This document shows positions 48,516 through 58,201 of a stretch of 64,000 nucleotides of DNA, piece by piece; within the stretch, counting starts at the first letter, position 1; each line of letters opens with the position of its first letter. A program made the translations under genes and the position numbers. Under the pieces are notes generated by a model. It saw nothing but the letters and a program-made list of their open reading frames with translations. It was not told the DNA's origin and did not search any database. This DNA is from Propionivibrio dicarboxylicus (GTDB lineage: Bacteria > Pseudomonadota > Gammaproteobacteria > Burkholderiales > Rhodocyclaceae), in contig NZ_FNCY01000004.1 in NCBI RefSeq assembly GCF_900099695.1, positions 62,001 to 126,000 of the forward strand. The letters run 5' to 3'.

Positions 48516-51500
48516 ATGCGCGTGCCCTGCGAACGTTCGATCTACACCGGACTGACCTGGCTTTCCGTTGCGACGATTCTGGCACTCTCGGCCTTCATCG
48601 GCTGGCAGGAGTGGCAGGAGCGCTACCACATGGCCCGGATCTCGGTGACCAACACCGCCCAGGTGCTGGCGCGGCAGATCGATACGGCGTTCGAACACAC
48701 CGACGCCTTCCTGCTGTCGGTCGGCATCCGCTATCTCGATGCCGCCGATCGCGGTCCGGCCGGCGCCGACATGCTGCTCCGCCAGATCCATCGCGAAATC
48801 ATTCACTACGACGCGGTATCGCGCATCGGCATTACCGACGCCAATGGCATCGTCGTGGTCAACAGCGGATTCGCCGACCAGAACCGCCCGCCGACCGACC
48901 TCTCCGACCGCGACTACTTCCGTCGCGCCAAGGGCGGTGAATTGGGCCGCCTCTACGCCGGACCGCTGCAATCGCGGCTGACCGACGAATGGGTCATCGT
49001 CCTGGCGCGGCGGCTGCAGAACAGCCGCGGCGCGTTTGTCGGCGTCATTTTCGCCATCCTGCCGGTCGACATGATCGGACAACAGTTTTCCGGCCTCGAC
49101 CTCGGCAGTTCAGGCGTCGTCAATCTCCGCACCGGCGACCTGGCGCAGGTGGCCCGCCACCCGGCGCTCGGCGGCGCCAACCAGGACATCGGCAACCGCA
49201 ATGTCTCGAAAACGATCCGCGACATGATGCAGGACGCGCCGGGACAAACCCAGTACGTCTATCGAACCGTCGCGCCGCTCGACGGCGTCGAGCGCGTCTA
49301 CGCCTACCAGAAATTCGACAACGCGCCGTTCTGGATGACCGTCGGCCGCGCCATCTCCGACTTCGCGCCGGCCTGGCAACGCAACATCGCGATCCTGGCG
49401 ACGCTGGCGCTGACGATGACCGCCCTGCTGCTCTGGGGCGGCGCGCGACTCGACCGGCAAACCCGGCACCTGGCCAGACGCGTCGAAGAAAAAGAGGCCG
49501 CCGAACGCGAACGGATGGCCTCGGAGCAAAAACTCCGCGACATCCTCGACAACGTCAATGGCCTCATCTACCTGAAGGACGCCGCCGGCGCCTATCTCTA
49601 CGCCAACCGCCCCTTGCGCCAGTTGCTCGGTGCCGAACTCGACGCGATCATCGGGCGCCGCGACGACGAACTCCTTGCGCACTCCGGCACCGCCGCCATC
49701 GATGACACACCGGTGCTGCAAGCGGGGCGGACAATCCAGGCCGAGGAGACGCGCGTCGACCGGGCGAGCGGCCAGACGCGCACCTACTGGACGACCCGGC
49801 TGCCCTTGCGCCGCCCCGACGGCGAAATCTATGCGCTCTGCGGCATCGCCACCGACATCAGCGAGCGCGTCGCCTCGGAACAGGCGCTGCGCGACAGCGA
49901 AGCCCGCTTCCGGCTGGTCAGCGCCGCCGCCCAGGACGCCATTGTCATTCTCGACGAGAAAGACGTCGTCCAGTTCTGGAACGACGCGGCGAGCCGCATC
50001 TTCGGCTACGACACGGACGAAATGCTCGGCCAGGTCCTGCACGATCACGTCGTTCCAGAACGCTATCGACAGAGTTACGAAAGCGGACTGGCGCGGCTGC
50101 GTGACGACGATAACGACGGCGCCGTCGGCAAGACGCTGGAATTGATCGCGCGGCGCAAGAACGGCGAGGAATTCCCGATCGAGGTGTCGATGTCGGTGCT
50201 GCGCTACCAGAACGAATGGATGGCGATCGGCATCGTGCGCGACATCTCCGAGCACAAGCGCATCATCGCCGAACTCGATCAGCATCGGCATCACCTCGAA
50301 CACGAAGTCACCGAACGGACCGGCGAACTCGAGCAGGCGAAAGATGCCGCCGAGGCGGCCAACCGTGCCAAGAGCGCCTTCCTCGCCAACATGAGCCATG
50401 AAATCCGCACGCCGATGAACGCCGTCCTCGGCATGGCGCACCTGCTGCTGCGCAGCGAACTGGCGCCGCAGCAGCGCGACCAGATGCAGAAGATGCTGGC
50501 CTCGGGACAACACCTGCTCGGCATCCTCAACGACATCCTCGACTACTCGAAGCTCGAAGCCGGCAAGATGTCGATCGAGCACATCGCCTTCACGCTCGAG
50601 GACGCCGTCAACGACGTCGCCAACCTGTCCGCCGAACAGGCCGCGGCAAAGCGGCTCGAAATCATCATCGACATCGCGCCGGACGTGCCGCCGAGAATCG
50701 TCGGCGACCCGATGCGAATCCGCCAGATCCTCGCCAACTACCTGAGCAACGCGGTGAAATTCACCGAGCGCGGTGACATCACCCTGCGCGTCACCCGCAT
50801 GGCGAAGGATGACAATGGCGTGCTGCTGCGCTTCTCGGTCCGTGACACCGGCATCGGCCTGGACACGGCGCAGCGCGAGCAGCTGTTCCGGAGCTTCCAC
50901 CAGGCCGACAGTTCGATCACCCGCAAGCACGGCGGCACCGGCCTGGGTCTCGCCATCTCGCGCAACCTGGCGGCGCTGCTGGGCGGCGAGGTCGGCGTCG
51001 AAAGCGTCGCCGGACAGGGTTCGACCTTCTGGTTCACCGCCCGTGTCGGGATCGCCGCCGACGCGTCCCCGCCGACGGTGCCGGTGCTCGCCGGCGCCGG
51101 CCTGCGCGTGCTCGTCGTCGATGACAACCCGACCACCTGCCGGGTGCTCGGCGCCATGCTCGACAGCCTGTCGGTCGCCAATGCCACCGCGGCGTCGGGG
51201 CGCGAAGCCCTGCTCATGCTCAACCGGGCCGAAGGCGCCGGCCACCCCTATGACGCCGTACTGATCGACTGGCGGATGCCGCAGATGGACGGACTGCAGA
51301 CCGCGACGGAAGTCCGGCGGCTGGCGCTCGAACAGCCGCCGTTGCTGATGATGATCACCGCCTACGAGCGCGACCAGGTGATGGCCCAAGCGGGCAGCGA
51401 GGCCATCGCCGATGTGCTGATCAAGCCGCTCACGGCCTCGGTGCTGCGCGAGGCACTGGGACGCCTGCTCGAACAGCAGACGCCCCAGCCGGGTGCCGCC

Positions 51501-51923
51501 GCGCCCGCCGACATCACGTCATTCCGGAACACGCGGCTGGCGGGTCAGCGCGTGCTGCTCGTCGAAGACAACGACCTCAACCAGGAAGTCGGCCAGGCGC
51601 TGCTCGAAGACCTCGGCCTGCGCGTCGATATCGCCGACAACGGCAAGAAAGCCATCGAAATGGCACTGCAGGCCGACTATGACTTCATCCTGATGGACAT
51701 GCAGATGCCGGAGATGGACGGACTCGAAGCCACCGAGGCGATGCGACGCATCCCGCAACTGGCGGCGGTGCCGATCATCGCGATGACGGCCAATGCGACG
51801 ACGAGCGACCGCGAACGCTGCCTGAACGTCGGCATGAACGATCACCTCGGCAAACCGATCGACCCCAAGCAGCTCGAAGCCATGCTGCTGAAATGGCGGG
51901 CGCCCGACGCACCCGCCGCCTGA
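48516..51923 (+). CDS. Membrane hybrid histidine kinase (dCache, 2 PAS, HisKA-HATPase, 2 REC)
   Basis: This is a 1135-residue kinase. TM1 lies near residues 12-32, a periplasmic dCache_1 sensor at about 35-285 (S-D-R-D-Y-F-R-R-A type motif), and TM2 near 295-315. Two PAS domains (about 340-455 and 460-585) precede the kinase core with His628 (M-S-H-E-I-R-T). The ATPase domain is intact, and two receivers follow (first acceptor L-I-D-W-R-M-P, second L-M-D-M-Q-M-P). ATG 48516 is preferred because GGAG precedes it by 6 bases; a GTG at 48504 is in frame. There is no HPt domain, so a relay partner is needed. dCache domains bind amino or organic acids, matching the neighbouring TRAP binding protein. 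Confidence 0.92.
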   Translation: MRVPCERSIYTGLTWLSVATILALSAFIGWQEWQERYHMARISVTNTAQVLARQIDTAFEHTDAFLLSVGIRYLDAADRGPAGADMLLRQIHREIIHYDAVSRIGITDANGIVVVNSGFADQNRPPTDLSDRDYFRRAKGGELGRLYAGPLQSRLTDEWVIVLARRLQNSRGAFVGVIFAILPVDMIGQQFSGLDLGSSGVVNLRTGDLAQVARHPALGGANQDIGNRNVSKTIRDMMQDAPGQTQYVYRTVAPLDGVERVYAYQKFDNAPFWMTVGRAISDFAPAWQRNIAILATLALTMTALLLWGGARLDRQTRHLARRVEEKEAAERERMASEQKLRDILDNVNGLIYLKDAAGAYLYANRPLRQLLGAELDAIIGRRDDELLAHSGTAAIDDTPVLQAGRTIQAEETRVDRASGQTRTYWTTRLPLRRPDGEIYALCGIATDISERVASEQALRDSEARFRLVSAAAQDAIVILDEKDVVQFWNDAASRIFGYDTDEMLGQVLHDHVVPERYRQSYESGLARLRDDDNDGAVGKTLELIARRKNGEEFPIEVSMSVLRYQNEWMAIGIVRDISEHKRIIAELDQHRHHLEHEVTERTGELEQAKDAAEAANRAKSAFLANMSHEIRTPMNAVLGMAHLLLRSELAPQQRDQMQKMLASGQHLLGILNDILDYSKLEAGKMSIEHIAFTLEDAVNDVANLSAEQAAAKRLEIIIDIAPDVPPRIVGDPMRIRQILANYLSNAVKFTERGDITLRVTRMAKDDNGVLLRFSVRDTGIGLDTAQREQLFRSFHQADSSITRKHGGTGLGLAISRNLAALLGGEVGVESVAGQGSTFWFTARVGIAADASPPTVPVLAGAGLRVLVVDDNPTTCRVLGAMLDSLSVANATAASGREALLMLNRAEGAGHPYDAVLIDWRMPQMDGLQTATEVRRLALEQPPLLMMITAYERDQVMAQAGSEAIADVLIKPLTASVLREALGRLLEQQTPQPGAAAPADITSFRNTRLAGQRVLLVEDNDLNQEVGQALLEDLGLRVDIADNGKKAIEMALQADYDFILMDMQMPEMDGLEATEAMRRIPQLAAVPIIAMTANATTSDRERCLNVGMNDHLGKPIDPKQLEAMLLKWRAPDAPAA

Positions 51924-51942
51924 GTGCCGGCAGGCGCGTCCT

Positions 51943-53319
51943 CTATTCCCGCGCCAGCGCGCTGCGGCTGACCGTTTCGAGCAGCGCCTCGTCGAGCATT
52001 CCGGCGGACGCCGCCAGGCGCAAACGATCGAGGATGACACCCAGCCGGGCCTTGAGCAATTCGAGCTGGGCGTTGGACGCGTCGTTCTCGGCGTTGAGGA
52101 GGTCGAGCATCGTCCGGTCGCCGACCTGGTGGCCAAGCCGGGTGGCGTCGAGCCGCGCCAGGCTGGCCTTGACGTTGGCTTCCAGCGCCTTCACCCGCGT
52201 CGCGCCGACGGTGACGCCGAGCCAGGCCGCGCGCGTCGCCTGCTCGACCTGCTGCCGCGCCCGATCGTTCTCGAAGCGCGTCTTGTCGGCGAGCTTGAGC
52301 GCCTCCTCCTGACGCGCGCTGCGCATGCCGCCAGTGAAGATCGGAATCGTCACCTGCACGCCGATCATGCTCGTGCGCAGGTCGTTGAGGGCATTGGCGC
52401 CGTAATCGCCGCTGCCGGCCAGACGTTCACGCCCCGACTGGGCGACGAGATCGACGCTCGGCGCGGCGGCGACGCTGTGGCGGCTCGCCTCCTCCTGCGC
52501 CGCAACGAGGCGGGCAGCCAGCATGCGCAGCGTCGGACTACCGTCGACGGCCTTCTGCAGCCAGTCCTCAAGCGTGCCGGGCGCCTCGCCGGCCTGGGTG
52601 CGTGGCCGCCACAGATCGGTCGGACGGCGGCCGACCAGGTCTTCGAACGCCTGCTGCTGCAGCGTCAGGTCGCTCTCGGCCAGCAGCACCTGGGCGCGTA
52701 CCGCCTCGGCGCGCGCCGTCGCCTCGTGGCTGTCGACGATCGGCTTGTCGCCGAGACGGTAACGATCCTTGGCCTCGACCAGGGCGCGTTCGACGGCGAC
52801 CTGCTGGCGACGCGCGAGATCGAGCGCCGTTTCCGACTGGAGGACGGCGAAATAGCGTTCGGCCGTGCGCAGCAGTGCCGCCTGTCGCGCCGCCTGCCAG
52901 CCGGCGTCCGAGGCTTCGGCCGCCGCGTCGAGCTGCCGGCTTTGCGCCAGCCGGTCGCGACTGTAGAGCGGCTGGACGGCGTTGACGGTCCAGCGATTCA
53001 AGCTGCCGTTATTGACCGAGGTCTGGAAATCGACGTTGCGCGAACTGCCGAAACCCGGCGCCGAAAAACCGGCGTCGCGCGTCGTCGACTGGCTGTTCGC
53101 CCGTCCCGACGCGGCGCTGGCGCTCACGGACGGCAACCACAGCGCCCGCGCCTGGTCGCGGCGCTTGGCACCGGCCTCGGCATCGGCGTGCGCCGCGGCG
53201 AACTCGGGATCGGCATCGCGCGCCGCCTCCCAGGCCTCCTGCAGGCTGATCGCCCCGGCCGACGGCATCAGCAAGGCACCGGCCAGCAGCCAGGCACCCT
53301 GTCCCAGGAATCGTTTCAT
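51943..53319 (-). CDS. TolC-family outer-membrane efflux channel
   Basis: The 458-residue product has a signal peptide (residues 1-23) and two repeats of the helical outer-membrane efflux protein fold (S-L-Q-E-A-W-E-A-A-R-D-A-D-P-E-F at the start, G-V-Q-V-T-I-P-I-F-T-G-G-M-R at the second repeat, and R-L-G-H-Q-V-G-D-R-T-M-L-D-L-L-N-A near the end), as in TolC. The start at 53319 is chosen because AAAGGA lies 5 bases upstream. It is the last gene of the ArsR-MFP-RND-DUF2892-TolC operon and supplies the outer-membrane exit for the tripartite pump. Confidence 0.92.
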   Translation of the reverse strand: MKRFLGQGAWLLAGALLMPSAGAISLQEAWEAARDADPEFAAAHADAEAGAKRRDQARALWLPSVSASAASGRANSQSTTRDAGFSAPGFGSSRNVDFQTSVNNGSLNRWTVNAVQPLYSRDRLAQSRQLDAAAEASDAGWQAARQAALLRTAERYFAVLQSETALDLARRQQVAVERALVEAKDRYRLGDKPIVDSHEATARAEAVRAQVLLAESDLTLQQQAFEDLVGRRPTDLWRPRTQAGEAPGTLEDWLQKAVDGSPTLRMLAARLVAAQEEASRHSVAAAPSVDLVAQSGRERLAGSGDYGANALNDLRTSMIGVQVTIPIFTGGMRSARQEEALKLADKTRFENDRARQQVEQATRAAWLGVTVGATRVKALEANVKASLARLDATRLGHQVGDRTMLDLLNAENDASNAQLELLKARLGVILDRLRLAASAGMLDEALLETVSRSALARE

Positions 53320-53329
53320 GAGCATCCTT

Positions 53330-53539
53330 TCAGCATCCCGGCGCAATGCCGAGCTTGCGCAACAGCCATTCCATCAGGCACCAGCCGGTCAACCCGCTCT
53401 GCAGCAGATTCGCCCCGACGAAGGCGGTGAACGCCAGCCACCAGGCGCTGAGGAAAAGCGGACTGCCCTCGATGCCGAAGGCCAATGACAGGAGAATGAA
53501 GGCACCGGCGATGATCCGGACGAGACGCCACGAGGTCAT
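53330..53539 (-). CDS. DUF2892 (YgaP-like) small membrane protein
   Basis: The 69-residue protein has two hydrophobic segments (about residues 7-22 and 29-50) and ends G-W-C-L-M-E-W-L-L-R-K-L-G-I-A-P-G-C, the usual DUF2892 tail with two Cys. Its ATG overlaps the stop of the RND gene by the 4 bases ATGA, showing translational coupling. DUF2892 proteins are frequent members of persulfide- or sulfide-responsive operons (YgaP is a rhodanese with this membrane part). Here it lies within an efflux operon led by an SqrR-like regulator. Too short to carry the rhodanese domain itself. Confidence 0.85.
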   Translation of the reverse strand: MTSWRLVRIIAGAFILLSLAFGIEGSPLFLSAWWLAFTAFVGANLLQSGLTGWCLMEWLLRKLGIAPGC

Positions 53540-56500
53540 GAGGGACTCCTTTCGATCAGGTGCAGACGGCGGTGATAGGCGATGAAATACAACAGGGGAA
53601 TGACGATCAGCGTCAGCACCGTGGACACGAAGATGCCGAAGATCAGCGAGATCGCCAGACCGTTGAAGATCGGGTCGTCGAGAATGAAAAATGCGCCAAG
53701 CATGGCAGCGATGCCGGTCAGCGCGATCGGCTGGGCGCGGGTGATCGCCGAGTTGACGACGGCCTCCTTGAAAGCGATGCCCTGGCGGATCTGCAAATTG
53801 ATGAAGTCGACGAGCAGGATCGAATTGCGAACGATGATGCCGGCCAGCGCGATCATGCCGATCATGCTGGTCGCCGTGAATTGCGCGCCGAGCAGCGCGT
53901 GCCCCGGCATGACGCCGATGATCGTCAGCGGAATCGGCGCCATGATGACGAGCGGCGTCAGGTAGGAACCGAACTGCGCGACGACCAGCAGATAGATCAG
54001 CACCAGGCCGACGGCATAAGCGATGCCCATGTCGCGGAAGGTCTCGTAGGTGATCTGCCATTCGCCGTCCCACTTGAGGCTGAAGCCGCGATAGGGATCG
54101 CTCGGTGGCGCGACGAAGAACTCGCCGATGCGTCCGCCATCGGGGGCGACGGCGGCGGCGATGCGCGAACGCGTCTCGAACATGCCGTAGAGCGGGCTAT
54201 CGACGCGGCCGGCCATGTCGGCGACGACGAAATTCACCGGCAGCCCGTCCTTGTGATAGATCGGCTGCTCGCGCAGCGTATCGCTGACCGTCACCAACTC
54301 GGCGAGCGGCACGATGCGGCCGGCAGCGCTCTTGACGCCAAGCTGCAGCAGCGCGTCGAGATTGCCCTGTGCCGCCACCGGCAGATGCAGCGAGACCGAC
54401 GCCGGATACTTGCTCTGGTCGTGCAGATAGGCCGCCGCCTCGCCGGCCAACCCGGCGCGCAGCGTCGCGACGATGGCGCCCTGCGGCACGCCGAGCGCCG
54501 ACGCCTTGCGCCGGTCGATGACGAGCAGCTTGCGCGGCGCCTCGACGATGCTGCTGTCGTCGACATCGACGACGCCCGGGGTCTTCTCGAAAATGGCGCG
54601 AACCGCCTTGGCCACCTGGCGCCGGCCGGCATCGCTCGGCCCATAGATCTCGGCGACGATCGGCGCCAGCACCGGCGGCCCCGGCGGCACTTCGACAACC
54701 TTGACGTTGGCGCCGAGGCGCGTGCCGATCTCCTGCAGCGCCGGCCGCACGCGCATGGCGATGGCATGGCTCTGCGCGTCGCGATGGTGCTTGTCCACGA
54801 GATTGACCTGGAGGTCGCCGACGGCGCCGCCGCTGCGCAGGTAGTACTGGCGCACCAGCCCGTTGAAATTGATCGGTGCCGCCGTGCCGGCGTAGGCCTG
54901 GTAATGCCTGACCTCGGGCACCGTCGCGAGATACGCGCCGAGTTCGCGCAGGACGGCGGCGGTGCGCTCGACCGGCGCATCGGCCGGCATATCGACGACG
55001 ACCTGGAACTCCGACTTGTTGTCGAAGGGCAGCATCTTCAGCTGCACCCAGCCGATCGCCGGCAGCAGCACGGCAACGGCGATGAGACCGAGCACGGCGA
55101 GTCCGAGCCGGGCGCGCTGCGCCTTGCCGCGCACCTCGTCGAGGAAGGGCGCGAAGACGCGCAGGAAGAAGGGCGTGATCCTCGCCGCCAGGCCGGCGCC
55201 GCCGTGATGCCCATGCTTGAGCCAGAGCCGCGCCAGCCAGGGGGTGACGACGAAGGCGACGGTCAGGGACAGCAGCATGCCCATGCTCGCGTTGATCGGG
55301 ATCGGGCTCATGTACGGCCCCATCAGGCCTCCGACGAAGGCCATCGGCAGCAGCGCGGCGATCACCGTCAGCGTCGCCAGGATCGTCGGCCCGCCGACCT
55401 CGTCGACCGCCGGCGGGATGATCTCCTCGAGCGGCTTGTCGGGATCGAGCGCCTGGTGGCGGTGGATGTTCTCGACGACGACGATGGCATCATCGACGAG
55501 AATGCCGATCGAGAAAATCAGCGCGAACAGCGAGACGCGGTTGATGGTAAAACCCCAGGCCCAGGAGGCGAACAGCGTCGCCGCCAGCGTCAGGATCACC
55601 GCCGTGCCGACGATCGCCGCCTCGCGCCGGCCGAGCGCGAAAAAGACGAGGATGACGACCGACGCGGTCGCGAAGAGGAGCTTCTGGATCAGCTTCTGCG
55701 CCTTGTCGTTGGCCGTCTCGCCATAATTGCGCGTGACGCTGACCTCGACGGCCTCGGGGATCAGCGTGTTGCGCAGTTCGTCGACGCGGCGGATGACGCG
55801 ATCGGCGACCTCGACGGCATTCTGGCCCGGCTTCTTGGTCACGGCGATCGTCACCGCCGGATACTCGGCGGCATCCTTGCCGGCAGTGCCGTGCCAGACA
55901 GTGCGCGTCGGCGGCGGCGCGCCGTCCGACAGCGTCGCCACTTCGCGCAGGAAGACCGGCTTGCCGGCATTGACGCCGACAACGAGGTCGGCGACCGCCT
56001 GCGCGTTTTCGAGGAAGGGACCGGCTTCGATGGCGACGGCGCGATTGGCGGCGGTGAGTTCGCCGATCGGCATGCCGACATTGGCCGAACGCAGCGTCGC
56101 GCCGAGATCGGCGACGGTGACGCCGTGCGCCGCGAGCCGTTGCGGATCGACCTCGACGTTGATGGCGCGCCCCGGCCCGCCCAGCGTCGTCACCTCGCGC
56201 GTGCCGGCGACGCGTTTGACATCGCTCTCGATGCTGTGCGCCAAGCGTTCGAGATCGTAGGCGCCGATGCCATTGTCCTTGGACCAGAGGGTCAGCGAGA
56301 CGATCGGCACATCGTCGATGCCTTTCGGCTTGACGATCGGTTCGAGCACGCCAAGCCCCGGCGGCAGCCAGTCGCGATTACTCTGCAAGGTGTCGTGCAG
56401 GCGCACCAGCGCCTCGGTGCGCGGCACGCCGACCTCGAACTGGACGGTGACGATCGCCAGCCCCGGCCGCGCCACCAGCATCACGTGCTCGACGTTGGCG

Positions 56501-56742
56501 ATCTGGCTCAGCACCTGCTCGGCCGGCATGCCGACCATCTGTTCGACATCCTTGGCCGAGGCGCCGGGAAACGGGATCAGCACGTTGGCCATCGTCACGT
56601 TGATCTGCGGCTCTTCCTCGCGCGGCGTGATGACGACCGCGAAAACGCCGAGCAGGAAAGCGACCAGCGCCAGCAGCGGCGTGATCTGCGCGCTTTGAAA
56701 GAAGGCGGCGATGCGGCCGGAAATGTTCAATTCTCTTTGCAT
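53536..56742 (-). CDS. RND-family efflux permease
   Basis: The 1068-residue inner-membrane pump has TM1 near residues 20-40, a large periplasmic loop, TM2-6 (about 340-560), a second loop and TM8-12. The TM4 proton-relay motif G-I-L-V-D-D-A-I-V-V-V-E-N contains the paired Asp residues typical of drug- and organic-compound pumps, and the A/B-type motif near the end reads A-G-I-I-V-R-N-S-I-L-L-V-D-F. It works with the MFP 15 bp upstream and the TolC encoded downstream. The regulator and DUF2892 neighbour suggest a sulfur-related or reactive substrate, but sequence alone does not prove it. Confidence 0.93.
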   Translation of the reverse strand: MQRELNISGRIAAFFQSAQITPLLALVAFLLGVFAVVITPREEEPQINVTMANVLIPFPGASAKDVEQMVGMPAEQVLSQIANVEHVMLVARPGLAIVTVQFEVGVPRTEALVRLHDTLQSNRDWLPPGLGVLEPIVKPKGIDDVPIVSLTLWSKDNGIGAYDLERLAHSIESDVKRVAGTREVTTLGGPGRAINVEVDPQRLAAHGVTVADLGATLRSANVGMPIGELTAANRAVAIEAGPFLENAQAVADLVVGVNAGKPVFLREVATLSDGAPPPTRTVWHGTAGKDAAEYPAVTIAVTKKPGQNAVEVADRVIRRVDELRNTLIPEAVEVSVTRNYGETANDKAQKLIQKLLFATASVVILVFFALGRREAAIVGTAVILTLAATLFASWAWGFTINRVSLFALIFSIGILVDDAIVVVENIHRHQALDPDKPLEEIIPPAVDEVGGPTILATLTVIAALLPMAFVGGLMGPYMSPIPINASMGMLLSLTVAFVVTPWLARLWLKHGHHGGAGLAARITPFFLRVFAPFLDEVRGKAQRARLGLAVLGLIAVAVLLPAIGWVQLKMLPFDNKSEFQVVVDMPADAPVERTAAVLRELGAYLATVPEVRHYQAYAGTAAPINFNGLVRQYYLRSGGAVGDLQVNLVDKHHRDAQSHAIAMRVRPALQEIGTRLGANVKVVEVPPGPPVLAPIVAEIYGPSDAGRRQVAKAVRAIFEKTPGVVDVDDSSIVEAPRKLLVIDRRKASALGVPQGAIVATLRAGLAGEAAAYLHDQSKYPASVSLHLPVAAQGNLDALLQLGVKSAAGRIVPLAELVTVSDTLREQPIYHKDGLPVNFVVADMAGRVDSPLYGMFETRSRIAAAVAPDGGRIGEFFVAPPSDPYRGFSLKWDGEWQITYETFRDMGIAYAVGLVLIYLLVVAQFGSYLTPLVIMAPIPLTIIGVMPGHALLGAQFTATSMIGMIALAGIIVRNSILLVDFINLQIRQGIAFKEAVVNSAITRAQPIALTGIAAMLGAFFILDDPIFNGLAISLIFGIFVSTVLTLIVIPLLYFIAYHRRLHLIERSPS

Positions 56743-56757
56743 GGCTGGCCCCGGCGC

Positions 56758-57846
56758 TCAGCGGGTGCGCGCCGCGGCGAGCGGATCGACGGCGACGCGT
56801 TCGCCGGCCGCCAGGCCGGAAAGGATCTCGACCTCGTCGCCGGCCACCGGTCCCGGCCGCACCTGGCGCAGATGCGCCCGGCCGTTGGCGTCGATGACAT
56901 ACACGGCGCTCAGTTCGGCACGCCGGAACAGCGCTTTGGCCGGCACGAAGAGCCGCTGCGCAGCGCCCGCCGCGACCGGCAGATGCACGCGCGCAAAGGT
57001 CCCCGGCAGGACGCCGCGCGTGCCGGCCGGCAGTTCGAGCCGCAGTTGTTGCGTGTGCGTGGCCGGATCGGCCGCCGGCAGCCAAACCTGTTTCGCCGGA
57101 TCGATCCAGCGCTGCGCCGCGGGCGCGCCGGGCAACTCGATGCGCAGCTTGCCACCCGGCACGGCGCGCTCGGCCTGGCTCTGCGGCACGACGGCGGTAA
57201 CACGCAGGACAGCGGGATCATAGACGGTCAGCAACGCCCGGCCCGGCATCGCCATGTCGCCCAGCGTGACCGCCACGTCGGCAACGACGCCGGCATAGGG
57301 CGCGGAAAGCGTGAAGAAACCGGTCTGCACGCGCGAGGCCTGCGCCTGGGCGCCGGCAGCGTCGGCCTGCGCCCGCGCGGCGCGGTACTGCGCCTCGGCG
57401 CGCTCCATCGCCGCTGCGCTGATGTATTCTTTCTCGAAGAGTTGCTTCTGGCGCGCGTAGTCCTTGCTGGCGACCTCGAAGGCGGTGCGTGCCGCCTCCG
57501 CCTGGGCGCTGCTGGCGACGCTCGCCTGGTTGGCGGCGCGCGCATCGATCTGCAGCAGCAATTGACCGCTGCGGACGACATCGCCGGCCTTGACACCGAG
57601 CTGGCTGATGACGCCGGGCACCTGTGCCGAAACGACGGTCTGGCGCACCGCTTCGACGACGCCCTCGGCGACATAGGCCGCCCCGCCTGAATCCAGCCGC
57701 ACCGGCACGCTGGCGAGCGGTTCGGCGCCGACCGCCACGGAGGCCGCGACGGCCCCCAGCACCAGCGCCAGCAGGCCGCGTCTCACTCGCTCCGGCATCG
57801 CTGCCTGAATATTCAGTCTCTCGTTCATGCGATTCCCGATTGTCAT
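56758..57846 (-). CDS. RND efflux membrane-fusion protein (periplasmic adaptor)
   Basis: The 362-residue product has an N-terminal signal/anchor segment (about residues 16-38) and the adaptor order: lipoyl half (V-S-A-Q-V-P-G-V-I-S-Q-L-G-V-K-A-G-D-V), an alpha hairpin rich in Ala, Gln and Arg (about 110-165), the second lipoyl half (L-S-A-P-Y-A-G-V-V-A-D-V), then beta-barrel and membrane-proximal domains. The start at 57846 comes 2 bases after the regulator's stop, with GGAGGG 9 bases before it, so translation is coupled. A second ATG at 57828 is possible. Confidence 0.92.
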   Translation of the reverse strand: MTIGNRMNERLNIQAAMPERVRRGLLALVLGAVAASVAVGAEPLASVPVRLDSGGAAYVAEGVVEAVRQTVVSAQVPGVISQLGVKAGDVVRSGQLLLQIDARAANQASVASSAQAEAARTAFEVASKDYARQKQLFEKEYISAAAMERAEAQYRAARAQADAAGAQAQASRVQTGFFTLSAPYAGVVADVAVTLGDMAMPGRALLTVYDPAVLRVTAVVPQSQAERAVPGGKLRIELPGAPAAQRWIDPAKQVWLPAADPATHTQQLRLELPAGTRGVLPGTFARVHLPVAAGAAQRLFVPAKALFRRAELSAVYVIDANGRAHLRQVRPGPVAGDEVEILSGLAAGERVAVDPLAAARTR

Positions 57847-57848
57847 GG

Positions 57849-58172
57849 TCAGCGACCCTCCGTTTTGGGACAGAAGACCTCGTACATGGTCCTGAGCAAG
57901 GTCAATACCCGCGCGTCGCGGATCGAATAATAAATCTTCTTGCCTTCGCGCCGCGTCGTCACGAGACCCTCGGTACGCAGCACGCCGAGCTGTTGCGACA
58001 GCGTCGGCTGGTGGATATCGAGCCGCTCTTCCAGATCGCTGACGCACAGCTCGCCGTTCGACAGCTGGCAGAGCAACAACAGCCTGGACTCGTTGGCCAA
58101 GGCGCGCAGAATCGCCGTCGCCTCGCCGGCTGCGGCGTTCATCCGTTCGATACTCAGCTCCTGGTGTGTCAT
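57849..58172 (-). CDS. ArsR/SmtB-family regulator, SqrR/BigR-like thiol sensor
   Basis: The 107-residue protein has a winged helix-turn-helix (D-I-H-Q-P-T-L-S-Q-Q-L-G-V-L-R at residues 52-66 and Y-Y-S-I-R-D). Cysteines lie at 35, 43 and 101. The pair Cys35-Cys101 is 66 residues apart, the same spacing as the reactive pair in SqrR (41/107) and BigR (42/108), which form a tetrasulfide link with persulfides and then leave the DNA. The classic ArsR metal motif is not present. It leads the MFP-RND-DUF2892-TolC operon and likely represses it from the promoter at 58203-58231. The persulfide role is inference from spacing and context. Confidence 0.85.
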   Translation of the reverse strand: MTHQELSIERMNAAAGEATAILRALANESRLLLLCQLSNGELCVSDLEERLDIHQPTLSQQLGVLRTEGLVTTRREGKKIYYSIRDARVLTLLRTMYEVFCPKTEGR

Positions 58173-58201
58173 ACGACCTCGTGCAGCGTGGTTGATGCGT
58201 A

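Noticed and set aside
53560-57690. 1376-codon plus-strand frame opposite the RND and MFP genes
   Set aside because: Arg/Asp/His-rich shadow of two well-supported genes.
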